NCBI RefSeq assembly: GCF_025770735.1 | Contig: NZ_JAODPB010000004.1 | Location: 310,001 to 374,000 of the forward strand | Source of the DNA: Shouchella tritolerans | GTDB lineage: Bacteria; Bacillota; Bacilli; Bacillales; Bacillaceae_D | Direction of reading: 5' to 3' | Length of the DNA stretch: 64,000 nt | Part shown: positions 43,367 to 54,721 of the stretch, piece after piece | How the letters are laid out: each line of letters opens with the position of its first letter | Position numbering within the stretch: position 1 is the stretch's first letter | Notes under the pieces: generated by a model | Database searches by the model: none | What the model saw: only the letters and a program-made list of their open reading frames with translations | Told to the model about the DNA's origin: nothing | Program-made: the position numbers and the translations under genes

Positions 43367-44332
43367 TCAATCAAGTCGAATGCGCGGATCAGCCACCGCA
43401 TAAAAGATGTCTGCCAATAAGTTTCCGACTAAAACAGATAAGCCAATTAACAAATTAATGGCCATAATGACTGGATAATCGCGGTTAGCCATGCCGGATA
43501 AGAATAACGTACCAATGCCAGGATAATTAAATACGGTTTCTACAATGAATGCGCCGCTTAATAGCACGCCAATTTCCATACCTAGTAGCGTTATTATGGG
43601 AATCATCGCATTACGGAGAGTGTGCTTGTACAAAACCGACTTCGCGCCCACTCCTTTAGCCCGAGCGGTGCGAATAAAATCACTCCCTTTTACATCGAGC
43701 ATTTCTGAACGCATATACCGCATAAAAATCGCTGTACTTGACAAACCAAGTGTAAGGCCAGGTAAAACCAAGTGCTGGATCCGGCTCACAAAAGCGTCAA
43801 ATCCCGTTAAATTAGGGGAACCGATCGAACCTTGTGTTGGAAACCAGCCAAGCCCAAAAGAAAACACATAAATCGCCAACAATCCGGCGAAAAAGTTTGG
43901 CGTCGCTAGGCCAATAAAGGCAAATGACGTCGCCGCATAATCTAAAACAGAATATTTTTTACGTGCTGAATAAATACCAATTGGAATCGACACAATGAGC
44001 GTAATTAAAAGCGCAAATGCGCCTAAATAGAATGTATTGCCGAGCCGTTGCGCGATTAGCTCGCTGACAGACCTACCAGTGAAATGAGTAGACATCCCTA
44101 AATCGCCTGTCACTGCCCGTTTGAGCCAGTTCCAATATTGAATATGTACCGGATCGTTTAATCCTAATGCTTCCCGGCGTTCCTCAATCACTTCTCGTGG
44201 CGTATTTGGGTCAATCACTTCTCCACTCAACGCGTCCCCCGGAGCAAGGTATGCGAACAAGAACACGATCACTGACAGAATGAAGACCATTGGGATAAAC
44301 TGCAGAACACGCCTCACAATATATTTAAGCAT
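43367..44332 (-). CDS. appB: Oligopeptide ABC transporter permease (AppB/OppB type)
   Basis: A 321-residue permease with six membrane helices. The N-terminal TM domain MLKYIVRRVLQFIPMVFILS is followed by the characteristic periplasmic loop with LGLNDPVHIQYWNWL. The EAA loop TARAKGVGAKSVLYKHTLRNAM (about residues 213-233, in part) is present. The ATG at 44332 has GAGAGGTG six bases upstream; a GTG three codons earlier is in frame. It lies 12 bases before appC. A hairpin separates it from appA. Confidence 0.85.
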   Translation of the reverse strand: MLKYIVRRVLQFIPMVFILSVIVFLFAYLAPGDALSGEVIDPNTPREVIEERREALGLNDPVHIQYWNWLKRAVTGDLGMSTHFTGRSVSELIAQRLGNTFYLGAFALLITLIVSIPIGIYSARKKYSVLDYAATSFAFIGLATPNFFAGLLAIYVFSFGLGWFPTQGSIGSPNLTGFDAFVSRIQHLVLPGLTLGLSSTAIFMRYMRSEMLDVKGSDFIRTARAKGVGAKSVLYKHTLRNAMIPIITLLGMEIGVLLSGAFIVETVFNYPGIGTLFLSGMANRDYPVIMAINLLIGLSVLVGNLLADIFYAVADPRIRLD

Positions 44333-44369
44333 CCGGGCCACCTCTCTTATTCCAGCAAATTGAAGAAAG

Positions 44370-44396
44370 TTGAAGCAGCTGTAAAAGCTGCTTCAA
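44370..44396 (-). other. Intercistronic hairpin between appA and appB
   Basis: A perfect 11-bp stem TTGAAGCAGCT / AGCTGCTTCAA with a 5-base loop and no strong T-run. Such elements often protect the upstream binding-protein mRNA or reduce read-through, giving excess binding protein over permease. Confidence 0.65.
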
Positions 44397-44411
44397 TTTA
44401 CAGACACGCGC

Positions 44412-46163
44412 TTATTCGGTTAAATGCCACTCATGTGTCTCGTCTTTAAATGTAAATGGCTTAATCGTTAAGCCTGCAAGACGTTTGTTGTAAACATGAA
44501 GTTCCGTTTCTGCGTAAAGTGGGACCGTAAAGGCATTGTCAATAAAGAGTTGAGCCCATTCCCCATACTTTTCAGCACGGAACTCCTGGTTGTCAAATGC
44601 CAATTCCGGGTTAACCGCTTCTTGCAACAATTTTTCTTGTTCTTCGTCGTGGAAACGTGAATAGTTATAACCTGCTGTGCCACCATTAATCGGCCATGGG
44701 TCTGGGTCGGTCGAAGAAAGGGACCAGCCTGCCAAGAATAAATCGACATCTGTGTCGTTTTGTTCAATGATTTCAAAATGGGCTGGCGCCTCACGTGGCG
44801 TATTTAAGTTGACTTGAATGCCTACTGCCTCTAGCTGTTCTTTCATAACAGGCGCAACTTGTTCACGCACTGGGTTGCCCGTTGGATAATCTAAATTGAT
44901 TACTAGTTCATTGCCATCTGGATCTTCGACAAAGCCGTCACCGTTGACATCTTCATAGCCTGCATCGGCTAGCTTTTGCTTGGCAAGGTCAGGATCGTAT
45001 GCTAAGCCTTCAACAGCATCAGGGTTGTATGCCCATGACGCGCTTGGAAATGGCGCATCCAATAATTCACCGTGACCACGCAAAAATCCGTCGACAAATT
45101 CCTGGCGATTGATGGCATGAACAATGGCTTGGCGGAATTCAACGTCTTGCAGTTTTTCGTTCGGCTCCCAAGAATCTGGATCGGTTAAGCTATCGTTAGG
45201 GCCATGATTGATTTTCATGCCTAAGTATTGATAGCCTAGCTGCGCTTGTTCAAAAACAGTCAAATTGTCATTCCCTTCAATTGTCTCTACATCAGCAGCA
45301 GGGAAATCCCGAGGCACATAATCGAGCTCGCCTTGTTCCAACATACCTGCTACGACAGAAGCAGAGACAACATTCCACGTGATCGAATCTAGTTTCGGCG
45401 CGCCTTTGTAGTAATCTTCATTGGCTGTTAATACGTATTGCTCATTTTCAAGCATTTCAGTCAATTGAAACGGCCCTGTACCAATCACTTCTCCAGCGTT
45501 AATCGACCCAGCATGAGATGGAATATCAGCTACTGGAACGTCTCCGAATATATGCTCCGGAATAATATCCATTGATGTATCAGCCAGTGCCTTAACACTC
45601 GGTTCTTCAAAAATAAATTTAACTGTATAGTCATCTATTTTCTCAACGCCAGCAAATGTATCGCTCTTGCCGCTTACGTACTCTTCATATCCAGCAAGGG
45701 TATTCACATAGTTTTGACGTATGCCGCCTGCACCGCCATAATCTGAATCGGCCATTGCCGTAAACGTAAAGACGACGTCATCGGCAGTAAAATCTTCACC
45801 ATCATGCCACTTTACATCTTCACGCAAAAAGTAAGTCAACTCACGGTTGTCATCACTGAATTCCCAGTCTTCTGCTAATTCGGGAATGAAATTAAATTCT
45901 TCGTCTTGTTGGACTAGACCTTCATGAGTAATTTCAAGAATATGAGAGTCGTACATAGATGTGTAAAAGATCGGATTGAATAAATTGTCTGGCGGTGACA
46001 TCATTCCAAGATTGACATTGCCACCTTCAACGGCCTCTCCTCCTGTGCCTTCCTCTCCTCCGTCAGTGCCTTCCCCGGAACCGCCAGTATCGCTGTTACA
46101 AGCAGCTAGCGTACTTGCAACAGCAGTTGCCAGCAAAAACGTATAAAATGGTTTTTTGTTCAA
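44412..46163 (-). CDS. appA: Oligopeptide-binding lipoprotein (AppA/OppA type)
   Basis: Extracellular solute-binding protein, family 5, about 583 residues. It has a lipoprotein signal ending LAAC, a low-complexity Gly/Glu linker (about residues 24-48), and two lobes. The family signature appears as YFLREDVKWHDGEDFTADDVVFT (in part, about residues 125-147). It captures peptides and hands them to AppB/AppC. The TTG at 46163 follows AAGGGGG by eight bases; GTG one codon earlier is also possible. It lies between appF and appB. Confidence 0.85.
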   Translation of the reverse strand: MNKKPFYTFLLATAVASTLAACNSDTGGSGEGTDGGEEGTGGEAVEGGNVNLGMMSPPDNLFNPIFYTSMYDSHILEITHEGLVQQDEEFNFIPELAEDWEFSDDNRELTYFLREDVKWHDGEDFTADDVVFTFTAMADSDYGGAGGIRQNYVNTLAGYEEYVSGKSDTFAGVEKIDDYTVKFIFEEPSVKALADTSMDIIPEHIFGDVPVADIPSHAGSINAGEVIGTGPFQLTEMLENEQYVLTANEDYYKGAPKLDSITWNVVSASVVAGMLEQGELDYVPRDFPAADVETIEGNDNLTVFEQAQLGYQYLGMKINHGPNDSLTDPDSWEPNEKLQDVEFRQAIVHAINRQEFVDGFLRGHGELLDAPFPSASWAYNPDAVEGLAYDPDLAKQKLADAGYEDVNGDGFVEDPDGNELVINLDYPTGNPVREQVAPVMKEQLEAVGIQVNLNTPREAPAHFEIIEQNDTDVDLFLAGWSLSSTDPDPWPINGGTAGYNYSRFHDEEQEKLLQEAVNPELAFDNQEFRAEKYGEWAQLFIDNAFTVPLYAETELHVYNKRLAGLTIKPFTFKDETHEWHLTE

Positions 46164-46256
46164 CACGATTTCCCCCTTTTCTTTCATTAAATCGCTATGT
46201 TCAGTTATGTTTGCTTGAATCGAGTGAGCACCACCTCCTTCACTTAAAGTGAGCCA

Positions 46257-47249
46257 TTATACTGGTGATGGGCTTGTATCCGTATAAAGATGGCAGGCGA
46301 CAAAATGGCCGTCCTTTTGCTCCGTCATTTCTGGGCGTTCGTGTTTGCAGCGCTCGTGGACATGTGGGCAACGCGTGTGGAACGCACAGCCTTTTGGTGG
46401 ATTCGCCGGGCTTGGCAATTCTCCCTTCAAGGAAATTTTCTCTTTTTTGATTGTTACATCCGTCGAAGGCACAGCCGATATAAGTGCTTCCGTGTAAGGA
46501 TGAAGTGGTGTTTCATACAGAGAGTCTTTCTCAGCAACCTCCACAATCCTTCCTAAGTACATAACCGCTACACGGTCACTAATATGTTTAACCACGCTCA
46601 AATCATGGGCAATGAACAAGTACGTTAGTTGAAATTCATCTTGCAAGTCTTTCATCAAATTTAACACTTGTGATTGAATCGAGACATCTAACGCCGATAC
46701 TGGTTCGTCGCCGATAATCAGTTTCGGCTTAGTACTTAAGGCACGGGCAATGCCAATTCGTTGCCTTTGCCCACCAGAAAATTCATGTGGGTATTTATTG
46801 TAAGACGACTTTGGCAAACCGACGGTTTCTAGCAATTCTTCAGCGCGTTTTTTCCGGTCAGCTTTCGTATTTATTGTTTTATGTACAAGCAATGGCTCTT
46901 CAAGCAATTCTCCAATTGTCATGCGAGGATTTAACGAAGCATACGGATCTTGAAAAACCATCTGCATATCACGACGATAAGGACGCATTTTTCTATTTGA
47001 AAGATTTGAAATTTGCTCCCCATTAAAATAAACTTCCCCTTCGGTCGGATCAAGCAACCTTAAGAGCATTCGGCCTAGTGTTGATTTGCCCGAACCAGAC
47101 TCGCCGACGATACCAAGAGACTCACCTTTATAGACCTTTAATGTAATGCCATCTACTGCTTTTACATAGCCGACTGTACGTTTAATAACGCCAGCTTTTA
47201 TCGGAAAATGCATCTTTAACCCTTTTGCCTCTAATAGCACATTGGACAT
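46257..47249 (-). CDS. appF: Oligopeptide ABC transporter ATP-binding protein (AppF/OppF type)
   Basis: A 330-residue ATPase. Walker A GESGSGKSTLGRM (about residues 50-62), the signature FSGGQRQRIGIARALS and Walker B LIIGDEPVSALD are seen. The C-terminal oligopeptide/dipeptide transporter domain carries a Cys cluster (CAFHTRCPHVHERCKHE), which binds an Fe-S cluster in many Opp ATPases. Its ATG overlaps the appD stop by one base (TAATG), indicating coupled translation. Confidence 0.88.
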   Translation of the reverse strand: MSNVLLEAKGLKMHFPIKAGVIKRTVGYVKAVDGITLKVYKGESLGIVGESGSGKSTLGRMLLRLLDPTEGEVYFNGEQISNLSNRKMRPYRRDMQMVFQDPYASLNPRMTIGELLEEPLLVHKTINTKADRKKRAEELLETVGLPKSSYNKYPHEFSGGQRQRIGIARALSTKPKLIIGDEPVSALDVSIQSQVLNLMKDLQDEFQLTYLFIAHDLSVVKHISDRVAVMYLGRIVEVAEKDSLYETPLHPYTEALISAVPSTDVTIKKEKISLKGELPSPANPPKGCAFHTRCPHVHERCKHERPEMTEQKDGHFVACHLYTDTSPSPV

Positions 47250-48265
47250 TAGCTGATCGCTCCTTCTTTAAGCCGCTGCTTGTCAGGTTCTACACTGCCT
47301 TCTTGGTACAAATAACAGCGCACATCCCTCGTTTTGCTTACGTTCACTAGTTCAGGCATCGCTTCTGTGCAAAACGGAGTGGCAAACTCACAGCGCGAGG
47401 CAAAGCGGCATCCTTGTGGAAAACGATGGGCTGGCGGGACCATTCCGCTTATTGCCTCAAGCCTGTCTTTGTTGTCTTCAAGTTTTGGCATGCTTTTCAG
47501 TAATCCTTGTGTATATGGATGGAGCGGATTCGTAAACAAATCATAAGCAGGAGCTTCTTCAACGATTTGGCCTCCATACATAACAAGAACGCGATCGGCT
47601 GTTTCGGCGACAACGCCAAGATCGTGGGTAATCAACAGAATAGAAGACTGAAACTGATTTTTTATTCTTAACATTAAGTCGAGAATTTGTTGTTGAATGG
47701 TGACGTCAAGAGCCGTAGTGGGCTCATCAGCAATTAACAGCTTTGGGTTACACGATATAGCAATCGCAATCATGACCCGCTGCCGCATCCCTCCTGAAAG
47801 TTGATGGGGATATTGCTTCATGCTTTCTTCGGCGCGAGCAAAGCCGACTAGCTTTAACAATTCTACTGCCCGCTTGTGCGCTTGTTTTTTTGAGACTTGT
47901 TTATGCTTTCTGATAGTTTCAATTATCTGATTTCCAATCGTAAATACAGGATTCAATGAAGTCATCGGCTCCTGGAAAATCATCGCTATTTGTGCGCCGC
48001 GAATGCGATCAAGTTGTTTTTCTGTTTTCTTTAACAGTTCTTGTCCTTCAAGCTGGATTGACCCCTCTACTTTTCCAGGTTCATCTACTAGTCCCATAAT
48101 CGACATAGACGTCATGCTTTTTCCGCTGCCCGATTCCCCGACTAGCGCTACCGTTTCATTTTCATGAATATTAAACGTAACGCCGTCTACTGCTTTAACC
48201 GTGCGTGATTTGTTTAAATAAAAGTACGTTTTCACATCTTGCAGTCGAAGTAAAGGATCTGCCAT
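47249..48265 (-). CDS. appD: Oligopeptide ABC transporter ATP-binding protein (AppD/OppD type)
   Basis: A 338-residue ATPase. Walker A GESGSGKSMTSMS (about residues 40-52), signature LSGGMRQRVMIAIAIS and Walker B LLIADEPTTALDV are present. The C-terminal Cys-containing motif is CRFASRCEFATPFC. The ATG follows GGATGGAGG. It is the first gene of the operon, with an extended -10 promoter upstream, and pairs with AppF as the ATPase dimer that drives peptide uptake. Confidence 0.88.
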   Translation of the reverse strand: MADPLLRLQDVKTYFYLNKSRTVKAVDGVTFNIHENETVALVGESGSGKSMTSMSIMGLVDEPGKVEGSIQLEGQELLKKTEKQLDRIRGAQIAMIFQEPMTSLNPVFTIGNQIIETIRKHKQVSKKQAHKRAVELLKLVGFARAEESMKQYPHQLSGGMRQRVMIAIAISCNPKLLIADEPTTALDVTIQQQILDLMLRIKNQFQSSILLITHDLGVVAETADRVLVMYGGQIVEEAPAYDLFTNPLHPYTQGLLKSMPKLEDNKDRLEAISGMVPPAHRFPQGCRFASRCEFATPFCTEAMPELVNVSKTRDVRCYLYQEGSVEPDKQRLKEGAIS

Positions 48266-48302
48266 GTTTATCCTCCATCCGTACTAGGTAAATTTTGTGA
48301 TA

Positions 48303-48333
48303 AGTATAGCACAAACGAATGATTTTTCGGCAA
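48303..48333 (-). promoter_or_regulatory. Promoter candidate for appDFABC
   Basis: On the minus strand TGCTATACT (extended -10, 48311-48303) with TTGCCG (48333-48328) as a -35, spacer 19 bases. The -10 ends 38 bases before appD. Confidence 0.55.
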
Positions 48334-48394
48334 GTTTTTTTCTGTTTTTTTATTTTTCTTAATAGATTTTCTCACATTGCTTTTCTCTAAACGC

Positions 48395-48430
48395 AAAAAG
48401 CCCTTTAAGGAAACCCCTTAAAGAGCTTTT
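48395..48430 (-). terminator. Terminator of the pdh operon
   Basis: AAAAAGCCCTTTAAGG pairs with CCTTAAAGAGCTTTT (one G-T pair) around AAACC or similar, giving a T-run on the minus strand after pdhD. Confidence 0.9.
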
Positions 48431-48439
48431 ATTTGCTTT

Positions 48440-49846
48440 TTACAATGTGTGGATTGGCGTGCCAAGTGCGACTTCAGCCGCTTCCATCGTAATTTCGCCA
48501 AGCGTAGGATGCGCATGGATGGTCAACGCAATGTCTTCAGCTGTCATGCCTGCTTCAATCGCTAAACCGACTTCAGCGATCATGTCAGAAGCGTTTGGCC
48601 CAGCGATTTGTCCGCCAATAACAAGGCCGTCTTCTTTGCGCGTAACGAGCTTCATAAAGCCGTCGGCATCATTTAAAGACAAAGCACGGCCATTTGCGGC
48701 AAATGGAAATTTCGCCACTTTGACATCATAACCAGCTTCTTTTGCTTGTGCTTCATTGTAGCCAACTGTCGCCAATTCTGGCTCAGAGAAGCAAACGGCA
48801 GGGATGGCGAGATAATCGACTTCTGAAGGTTCGCCGCTGATCGCTTCTGCTGCTACTTTAGCCTCATAAGAAGCTTTGTGGGCAAGAGCCGGACCTGGAA
48901 CAATATCGCCGATCGCGAAAATGTTTTTCACGCTCGTGCGGCCTTGCTTGTCTACTTTAATGTAGCCACGGTCATCCATTTCTACCCCGATGCCCTCAAG
49001 GCCAATTTCTTCTGTGTTCGGTTTACGGCCAACTGTAACAAGGACATAATCGGCTTCGATCACTTTTTCTTCGCCTTTAATTTCTGCTGTTACTTTTACA
49101 CCGTTATCGGTTTCTTCAACGCCTTTAGCCATTGCTTCTGTATGGAAAGTAACGCCATTTTTCTTCAGCTTCCGCTCAACAAGTTTTGCCATTTGTTTTT
49201 CGAAACCAGGCAAAATTTGTTTTGTGCCTTCAAGCACGACGACTTCTGAGCCAAGGTTTGAATACGCGCCTGTTAGCTCAATTCCGATATAGCCGCCGCC
49301 AATGACAACCAACTTTTTCGGCACCTCTTTTAGAGCAAGGGCGCCAGTGGAATTAATGACGCGATCTGTGTATTTAAAGTTTGGAATTTCAATTGGGCTT
49401 GAGCCAGTCGCGATGATGCAATGTTTGAACTTGTACGTGCTTGAGCTTTTCTCATCCATAATTTTCACAGTGTCTTCACCAGAAAAATAGGCTTCGCCAC
49501 GGATGATTTCGACTTTGTTGCCTTTGAGCAAGCCTTCGACACCGCCCGTTAGCTTTTTCACAACAGAGCCTTTCCACTCTTGGACTTTCTCAAAGTCAAT
49601 AGCGACGTTTTCAGCGCGTATGCCGATGTCTTCAGAAGACTTGGCAAGATGAGCGCGGTGCCCAGCTTGAATTAACGCTTTTGATGGGATGCAGCCGACG
49701 TTTAAGCAAACGCCGCCAAGGCTGCCTTTCTCGACAATGGTTACTTTTTGCCCAAGTTGCGCAGCACGGATCGCCGCGACGTAACCTCCTGGGCCGGAGC
49801 CAACTACGAGTGTATCTACTTCTTGTGCGAAATCTCCAACAACCAT
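48440..49846 (-). CDS. pdhD: Dihydrolipoamide dehydrogenase (E3 of pyruvate dehydrogenase)
   Basis: A flavoprotein that reoxidises lipoamide with NAD+. The 468-residue protein has the FAD site [19 protein letters not shown] (residues about 14-32) and redox-active disulfide [13 protein letters not shown] (about 44-56). It has a second Rossmann motif for NAD ([17 protein letters not shown]) and the C-terminal His-Glu pair in HAHPTLGE. It follows pdhC by three bases and ends the pdhABCD operon. It may also serve other 2-oxoacid dehydrogenases. Confidence 0.96.
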   Translation of the reverse strand: MVVGDFAQEVDTLVVGSGPGGYVAAIRAAQLGQKVTIVEKGSLGGVCLNVGCIPSKALIQAGHRAHLAKSSEDIGIRAENVAIDFEKVQEWKGSVVKKLTGGVEGLLKGNKVEIIRGEAYFSGEDTVKIMDEKSSSTYKFKHCIIATGSSPIEIPNFKYTDRVINSTGALALKEVPKKLVVIGGGYIGIELTGAYSNLGSEVVVLEGTKQILPGFEKQMAKLVERKLKKNGVTFHTEAMAKGVEETDNGVKVTAEIKGEEKVIEADYVLVTVGRKPNTEEIGLEGIGVEMDDRGYIKVDKQGRTSVKNIFAIGDIVPGPALAHKASYEAKVAAEAISGEPSEVDYLAIPAVCFSEPELATVGYNEAQAKEAGYDVKVAKFPFAANGRALSLNDADGFMKLVTRKEDGLVIGGQIAGPNASDMIAEVGLAIEAGMTAEDIALTIHAHPTLGEITMEAAEVALGTPIHTL

Positions 49847-49849
49847 CTG

Positions 49850-51127
49850 TTACCCCTCCATTAATAGTAATTGTGGGTCGTTTAGCAAACGCTTGATTTG
49901 GTTAAGCGCGCTTTGCGCCGTTACGCCATCAATCAAACGGTGGTCATAGCTGATTGATAGTGCCAGCATTGTGCCCACAACAATTTCGCCGTCTTTTACA
50001 ACAGGCTTTTCTTCAATACGGCCGATGCCTAAAATCATGACTTCTGGGTGATTAATAATTGGCGTAAACCATTGTCCTCGTGCTGATCCAAGGTTGGAGA
50101 TCGTTGCCGATCCACCTGACATTTCTGCGCTTGTCAGCTTGCCTTCCCGGGCTTTTCCAGCCAACTCGTTAATTTCATCAGCAAGCGCAAAAATAGACTT
50201 GCGGTCAGCATCTTTGACGACAGGAACTACGAGGCCTTGCTCAGTGTCTGCTGCAATTCCGACGTTAAAGTACTTTTTATAGACGATTTCGCCTGCTTCG
50301 TCATCAATTGACGCATTTAATGCCGGATACTTGCGAAGAGCTGACGTCAAAGCTTTGACGACGTATGGAAGATACGTCAGTTTCGTGCCTTGGTCTGCAG
50401 CAATTTGTTTGTACTGTTTGCGATGGGCAACAAGGGCTGACACGTCCACTTCGTCGAGATGTGTCACGTGTGGAGCCGTATGTTTTGAATTCACCATTGC
50501 TTTTGCAATCGCTTTGCGGATGCCTTTAAGCGGTACGCGCTCTTCCAACTGCTCGTTTCCGCCAGCTTGTACCGTAGCAGCTGGTTTTGAGGAAGCTGTC
50601 TTTTCTTCTTCTTTTGGAGCTGCCGCTTCTTCGCTTTGCCCGCCTGATGCAAAGGCATCTACATCTTCTTTTAATACGCGGCCATTTTTGCCTGATCCTT
50701 TTACTTTAGAAATGGCAATGCCTTTCTCACGGGCATATTTGCGTACAGAAGGCATGGCAATGACGCGGGAACCTTCTCCCTCACCGCTTTCTTCAGAAGA
50801 AGTTTGTCCTTTTTCAGGCTCAGAGGCTGTTTGCTTTTCTTCTTTCGGTGCTTCCTCTTTGCTTTCTTCTTCAGCTTCATCATCGCCTGAGCCATCATCA
50901 ATAACTAAGATGACATCGCCAACATAGCTCGTCGTGCCTTCTTCCACTTTTACTTCAAGAACTTTTCCATCTACCGGAGAAGGAAGTTCAACGACAGATT
51001 TGTCATTTTGCACTTCAAGCAAAATGTCATCTTCTTTGACTTCATCCCCTTCTTTTACAAACCACTTCACAATTTCGCCTTCGTGAATTCCTTCACCCAC
51101 TTCAGGCAGTTTATATTTATAAGCCAC
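49850..51127 (-). CDS. pdhC: Dihydrolipoamide acetyltransferase (E2 of pyruvate dehydrogenase)
   Basis: The core of the complex, 425 residues. One lipoyl domain ([14 protein letters not shown], lipoyl-Lys near residue 43) is followed by an acidic Glu/Ser-rich linker (about residues 78-115). The E1/E3-binding domain ([20 protein letters not shown]) comes next, then an Ala/Pro linker and the catalytic domain with SYDHRLIDG (HxxxDG) near the C-terminus. The ATG follows AAGGAGGCG. It is separated from pdhB by about 100 bases without clear signals. Confidence 0.95.
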   Translation of the reverse strand: MAYKYKLPEVGEGIHEGEIVKWFVKEGDEVKEDDILLEVQNDKSVVELPSPVDGKVLEVKVEEGTTSYVGDVILVIDDGSGDDEAEEESKEEAPKEEKQTASEPEKGQTSSEESGEGEGSRVIAMPSVRKYAREKGIAISKVKGSGKNGRVLKEDVDAFASGGQSEEAAAPKEEEKTASSKPAATVQAGGNEQLEERVPLKGIRKAIAKAMVNSKHTAPHVTHLDEVDVSALVAHRKQYKQIAADQGTKLTYLPYVVKALTSALRKYPALNASIDDEAGEIVYKKYFNVGIAADTEQGLVVPVVKDADRKSIFALADEINELAGKAREGKLTSAEMSGGSATISNLGSARGQWFTPIINHPEVMILGIGRIEEKPVVKDGEIVVGTMLALSISYDHRLIDGVTAQSALNQIKRLLNDPQLLLMEG

Positions 51128-51230
51128 GGCTAAAACGCCTCCTTCATTATAACTCTAAATCATCTTCTATAAAAGAAAGAACGATACTGGTTTTTCCCCC
51201 AGCTTCGTTGCTTTCTTTTCGCTTGCTTAT

Positions 51231-52208
51231 TTAGAAGTTGATAACTTCTTTTGCTTTTTCTACGATGGTCTGGTGGTCTGGCAGCCATGCATCTTCAGCA
51301 GCGGCAAATGGATAAACCGTGTCTGGAGACGCAACTCGAAGCACTGGAGCTTCCAAGGAAAGAATCGCCCGTTCTGTAATTTCAGCAACAATATGGGAAG
51401 CCACACCTGCTTGTTTTTGCGCTTCTTGCACCACAATAGCGCGGTTTGTTTTTTCAACAGAATTAACGACTGTTTCCACGTCAAATGGGCTAATCGTCAT
51501 CAAATCAATGACTTCTGCTTCAATGCCTTCTTGTGCAAGCTCTTCTGCTGCTTTCAAGGAAGCTTGAACCATCGCTCCATATGCCACAATCGTAATGTCT
51601 TTTCCTTCTCGCTTGATATCAGCTTTACCAAGCTCAATTGTATATTCCTCTTCTGGCACTTCTTGGCGGAATGAACGGTAAAGTTTCATATGCTCTAAAA
51701 ACACGACCGGATCATTATCGCGGATCGCGGAAATCAACAATCCTTTTGCATCATAAGGGTTAGATGGGATAACGACTTTTACCCCTGGCGTTTGCGCCAT
51801 CAACCCTTCTAGAGAATCGGAGTGCATTTCTGGCGTTTTTACGCCGCCGCCGAACGGAGAGCGCACTGTAATAGGCATATGTTGTTTTCCGCCTGTGCGG
51901 TAACGCCAGCGTGACATTTGCCCAGCAATTGAGTCAAACACTTCAAACACAAAGCCAAAGAATTGGATTTCCATTACTGGCCGATGCCCTGTCAGTGCAA
52001 GGCCAATTGCCAGACCGCCGATTCCAGACTCGGCAAGCGGCGTATCAAATACTCGGTCTTCGCCAAATTCTTTTTGCAAACCTTCTGTTACCCGGAAAAC
52101 ACCACCATTTTGGCCAACGTCTTCCCCGAATATGAGAACATCTTCGTTCGCTTTCAATTCATTAGCAAGCGCGTTCGTGATCGCTTGAGCCATTGTCCAG
52201 TTACCCAT
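51231..52208 (-). CDS. pdhB: Pyruvate dehydrogenase E1 beta subunit
   Basis: Beta chain of the thiamine-diphosphate-dependent E1. 325 residues with the family start MTMxQAI-like [14 protein letters not shown], then [21 protein letters not shown] (in part) and [16 protein letters not shown]. Its active-site Glu lies in the FGEDVG block. It is directly downstream of pdhA with three bases between. Together with PdhA it decarboxylates pyruvate and acetylates the E2 lipoyl group. Confidence 0.95.
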   Translation of the reverse strand: MGNWTMAQAITNALANELKANEDVLIFGEDVGQNGGVFRVTEGLQKEFGEDRVFDTPLAESGIGGLAIGLALTGHRPVMEIQFFGFVFEVFDSIAGQMSRWRYRTGGKQHMPITVRSPFGGGVKTPEMHSDSLEGLMAQTPGVKVVIPSNPYDAKGLLISAIRDNDPVVFLEHMKLYRSFRQEVPEEEYTIELGKADIKREGKDITIVAYGAMVQASLKAAEELAQEGIEAEVIDLMTISPFDVETVVNSVEKTNRAIVVQEAQKQAGVASHIVAEITERAILSLEAPVLRVASPDTVYPFAAAEDAWLPDHQTIVEKAKEVINF

Positions 52209-52211
52209 AAG

Positions 52212-53351
<1,140 letters not shown>

Positions 53352-53511
53352 CTAATGCATCCATAAAATCCCCATTAGCATGCCCAAACCTAAAAGATAC
53401 ATTACCGCGGCTGGCCCCTTTCTATACAAGCCATTGACTACGGGGCTGAGCATTCGTTCAACTGTTACAAAAAAAATTGCTTATCAGTAGTACAACTCAC
53501 CTTATGACATA

Positions 53512-53541
53512 AGTCTACATGAAAAGGAAACAATGCGTCAA
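53512..53541 (-). promoter_or_regulatory. Promoter candidate for pdhABCD
   Basis: TTGACG (53541-53536), an 18-base spacer and TAGACT (53517-53512) on the minus strand. The 3' part of this gene-free 358-base region (53298-53655) otherwise shows no gene. Confidence 0.5.
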
Positions 53542-53618
53542 TCCTTTTGTTTGCTTTCTTTATTTCTACCTTGAACAAATGATTAATTAGTAAGAAAATG
53601 AAACTGTGTTATACAATA

Positions 53619-53630
53619 TCACGATCGTGA
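53619..53630. other. Perfect 12-bp palindrome upstream of the pdh promoter
   Basis: TCACGATCGTGA lies between the ykyA terminator and the pdh promoter candidate, about 80 bases upstream of the -35. It has the form of a dimeric regulator site, but I cannot assign a protein. Confidence 0.35.
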
Positions 53631-53649
53631 ACTAATACAGATACAAGAA

Positions 53650-53670
53650 GTGCGCTTATTCAAAGCGCAC
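53650..53670 (-). terminator. Terminator-like hairpin at the end of ykyA
   Basis: Perfect 8-bp stem GTGCGCTT / AAGCGCAC around the ykyA stop codon. The following TTCTTGTAT is only weakly T-rich. Confidence 0.55.
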
Positions 53671-54309
53671 ATCTAAATCTGACGCTTCGTAAAATGCTTG
53701 TTTTGCGTCGTTGTATGTATTTGTATGTTCATTAAATAAGTCCGTCGCCTCTTGAAACTCCTCATACTTAGCATTTGCCTCCTCTACTTGGGTTGTTAAC
53801 GTCTCGACATCAAGGTCTTCTGTTTTCAACAAATTGTAAAGTTGTTCGTCTTGATCAAGCGTTTCAGCATACACTTCATACAGTTTTTGATAACTTTCAT
53901 AACGGGCTTCCATTGCTTCTTTGAGTGTTTGTGCCAAATCTGCAAGCGGTTCCTCTTCTAATGCTGTGAATGCCTCATTAGCAGCTAAAAATTCCTCGTA
54001 CCCTTCTTCAATGCTTTGTTTCTCGTTTGCAGACAGTTCCCGTCTTTTTTCGATGGACTCAATCGCCTCATCAGCGAGAGAAACGATTTCTTCGAACTGT
54101 TCCATATCCAGTTCCATTATTTGATTATATAAATCAGCCTCATGTTCCTCGGCCTGAACGAGCGGTTCTTGCTGCACCTCAAACCCTTCTTTTTCAATTT
54201 GCGCAGCATTTTCTAAATGGTCATAAATGGTTTCCGTTGCGTTTTCGCCACAGGCAGTCAGTAATAAAATCGATCCTACGCCGATTGTCGCAAGTTTTGT
54301 CTTCGACAC
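53656..54309 (-). CDS. ykyA: YkyA-type putative cell-wall binding lipoprotein
   Basis: A 217-residue lipoprotein (signal LATIGVGSILLLTAC). The mature part is almost entirely acidic, long alpha-helix with coiled-coil heptads (YDHLENAAQIEKEGFE through KYEEFQEATDLF). It matches YkyA, the gene directly upstream of pdhA in B. subtilis, and structurally recalls outer-surface helical bundle lipoproteins. The start is GTG with GGAGGAG upstream. The function is not known. Confidence 0.83.
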   Translation of the reverse strand: MSKTKLATIGVGSILLLTACGENATETIYDHLENAAQIEKEGFEVQQEPLVQAEEHEADLYNQIMELDMEQFEEIVSLADEAIESIEKRRELSANEKQSIEEGYEEFLAANEAFTALEEEPLADLAQTLKEAMEARYESYQKLYEVYAETLDQDEQLYNLLKTEDLDVETLTTQVEEANAKYEEFQEATDLFNEHTNTYNDAKQAFYEASDLDVRFE

Positions 54310-54503
54310 ATTTTCTCCTCCTTCGACGGTTTAAGCTTTTTTTCGCCCCAAATACCACATTATCGAACATGGTCAAATTTGGCAAGATGCTTCAACTATT
54401 TTCTGCAAAACTAGGCGAATATCCAATCGTTTATTAGGAGGAGGCATATGATGTGTATTGAATCGCCTAACACATTGCGATGACGAAAAAGGAGGAATTT
54501 TAT

Positions 54504-54707
54504 ATGGGTTACGGATATGGTGGTTACGGCTACGGTCCTGGTTGTGAATCTTATGGGTATGGCGGTTATGGGTATGGCGGCGGCTACGGTGGCGGCAAAG
54601 GCTTTGCCTTAATTGTCGTACTGTTCATTCTCTTGATCATTGTCGGCGCATCTTGGTTTGGTTACGGCGGCGAAGAAGTCGGCCCTGGACCTGGACCTTG
54701 CAAATAA
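54504..54707 (+). CDS. YjcZ-family small Gly/Tyr-rich membrane protein
   Basis: A 67-residue protein. The N-terminal half is low complexity with Gly-Tyr repeats ([10 protein letters not shown]). A single membrane helix follows ([19 protein letters not shown], about residues 34-52), then an acidic Gly/Pro-rich tail ending in Cys. The helix block is the mark of the YjcZ/sporulation protein family, small membrane proteins often made in sporulating Bacillus cells. The ATG at 54504 follows AAGGAGG by eight bases; the upstream in-frame start is not used. It is monocistronic with a terminator. Confidence 0.8.
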   Translation: MGYGYGGYGYGPGCESYGYGGYGYGGGYGGGKGFALIVVLFILLIIVGASWFGYGGEEVGPGPGPCK

Positions 54708-54721
54708 GAAGCCGCATGTGC

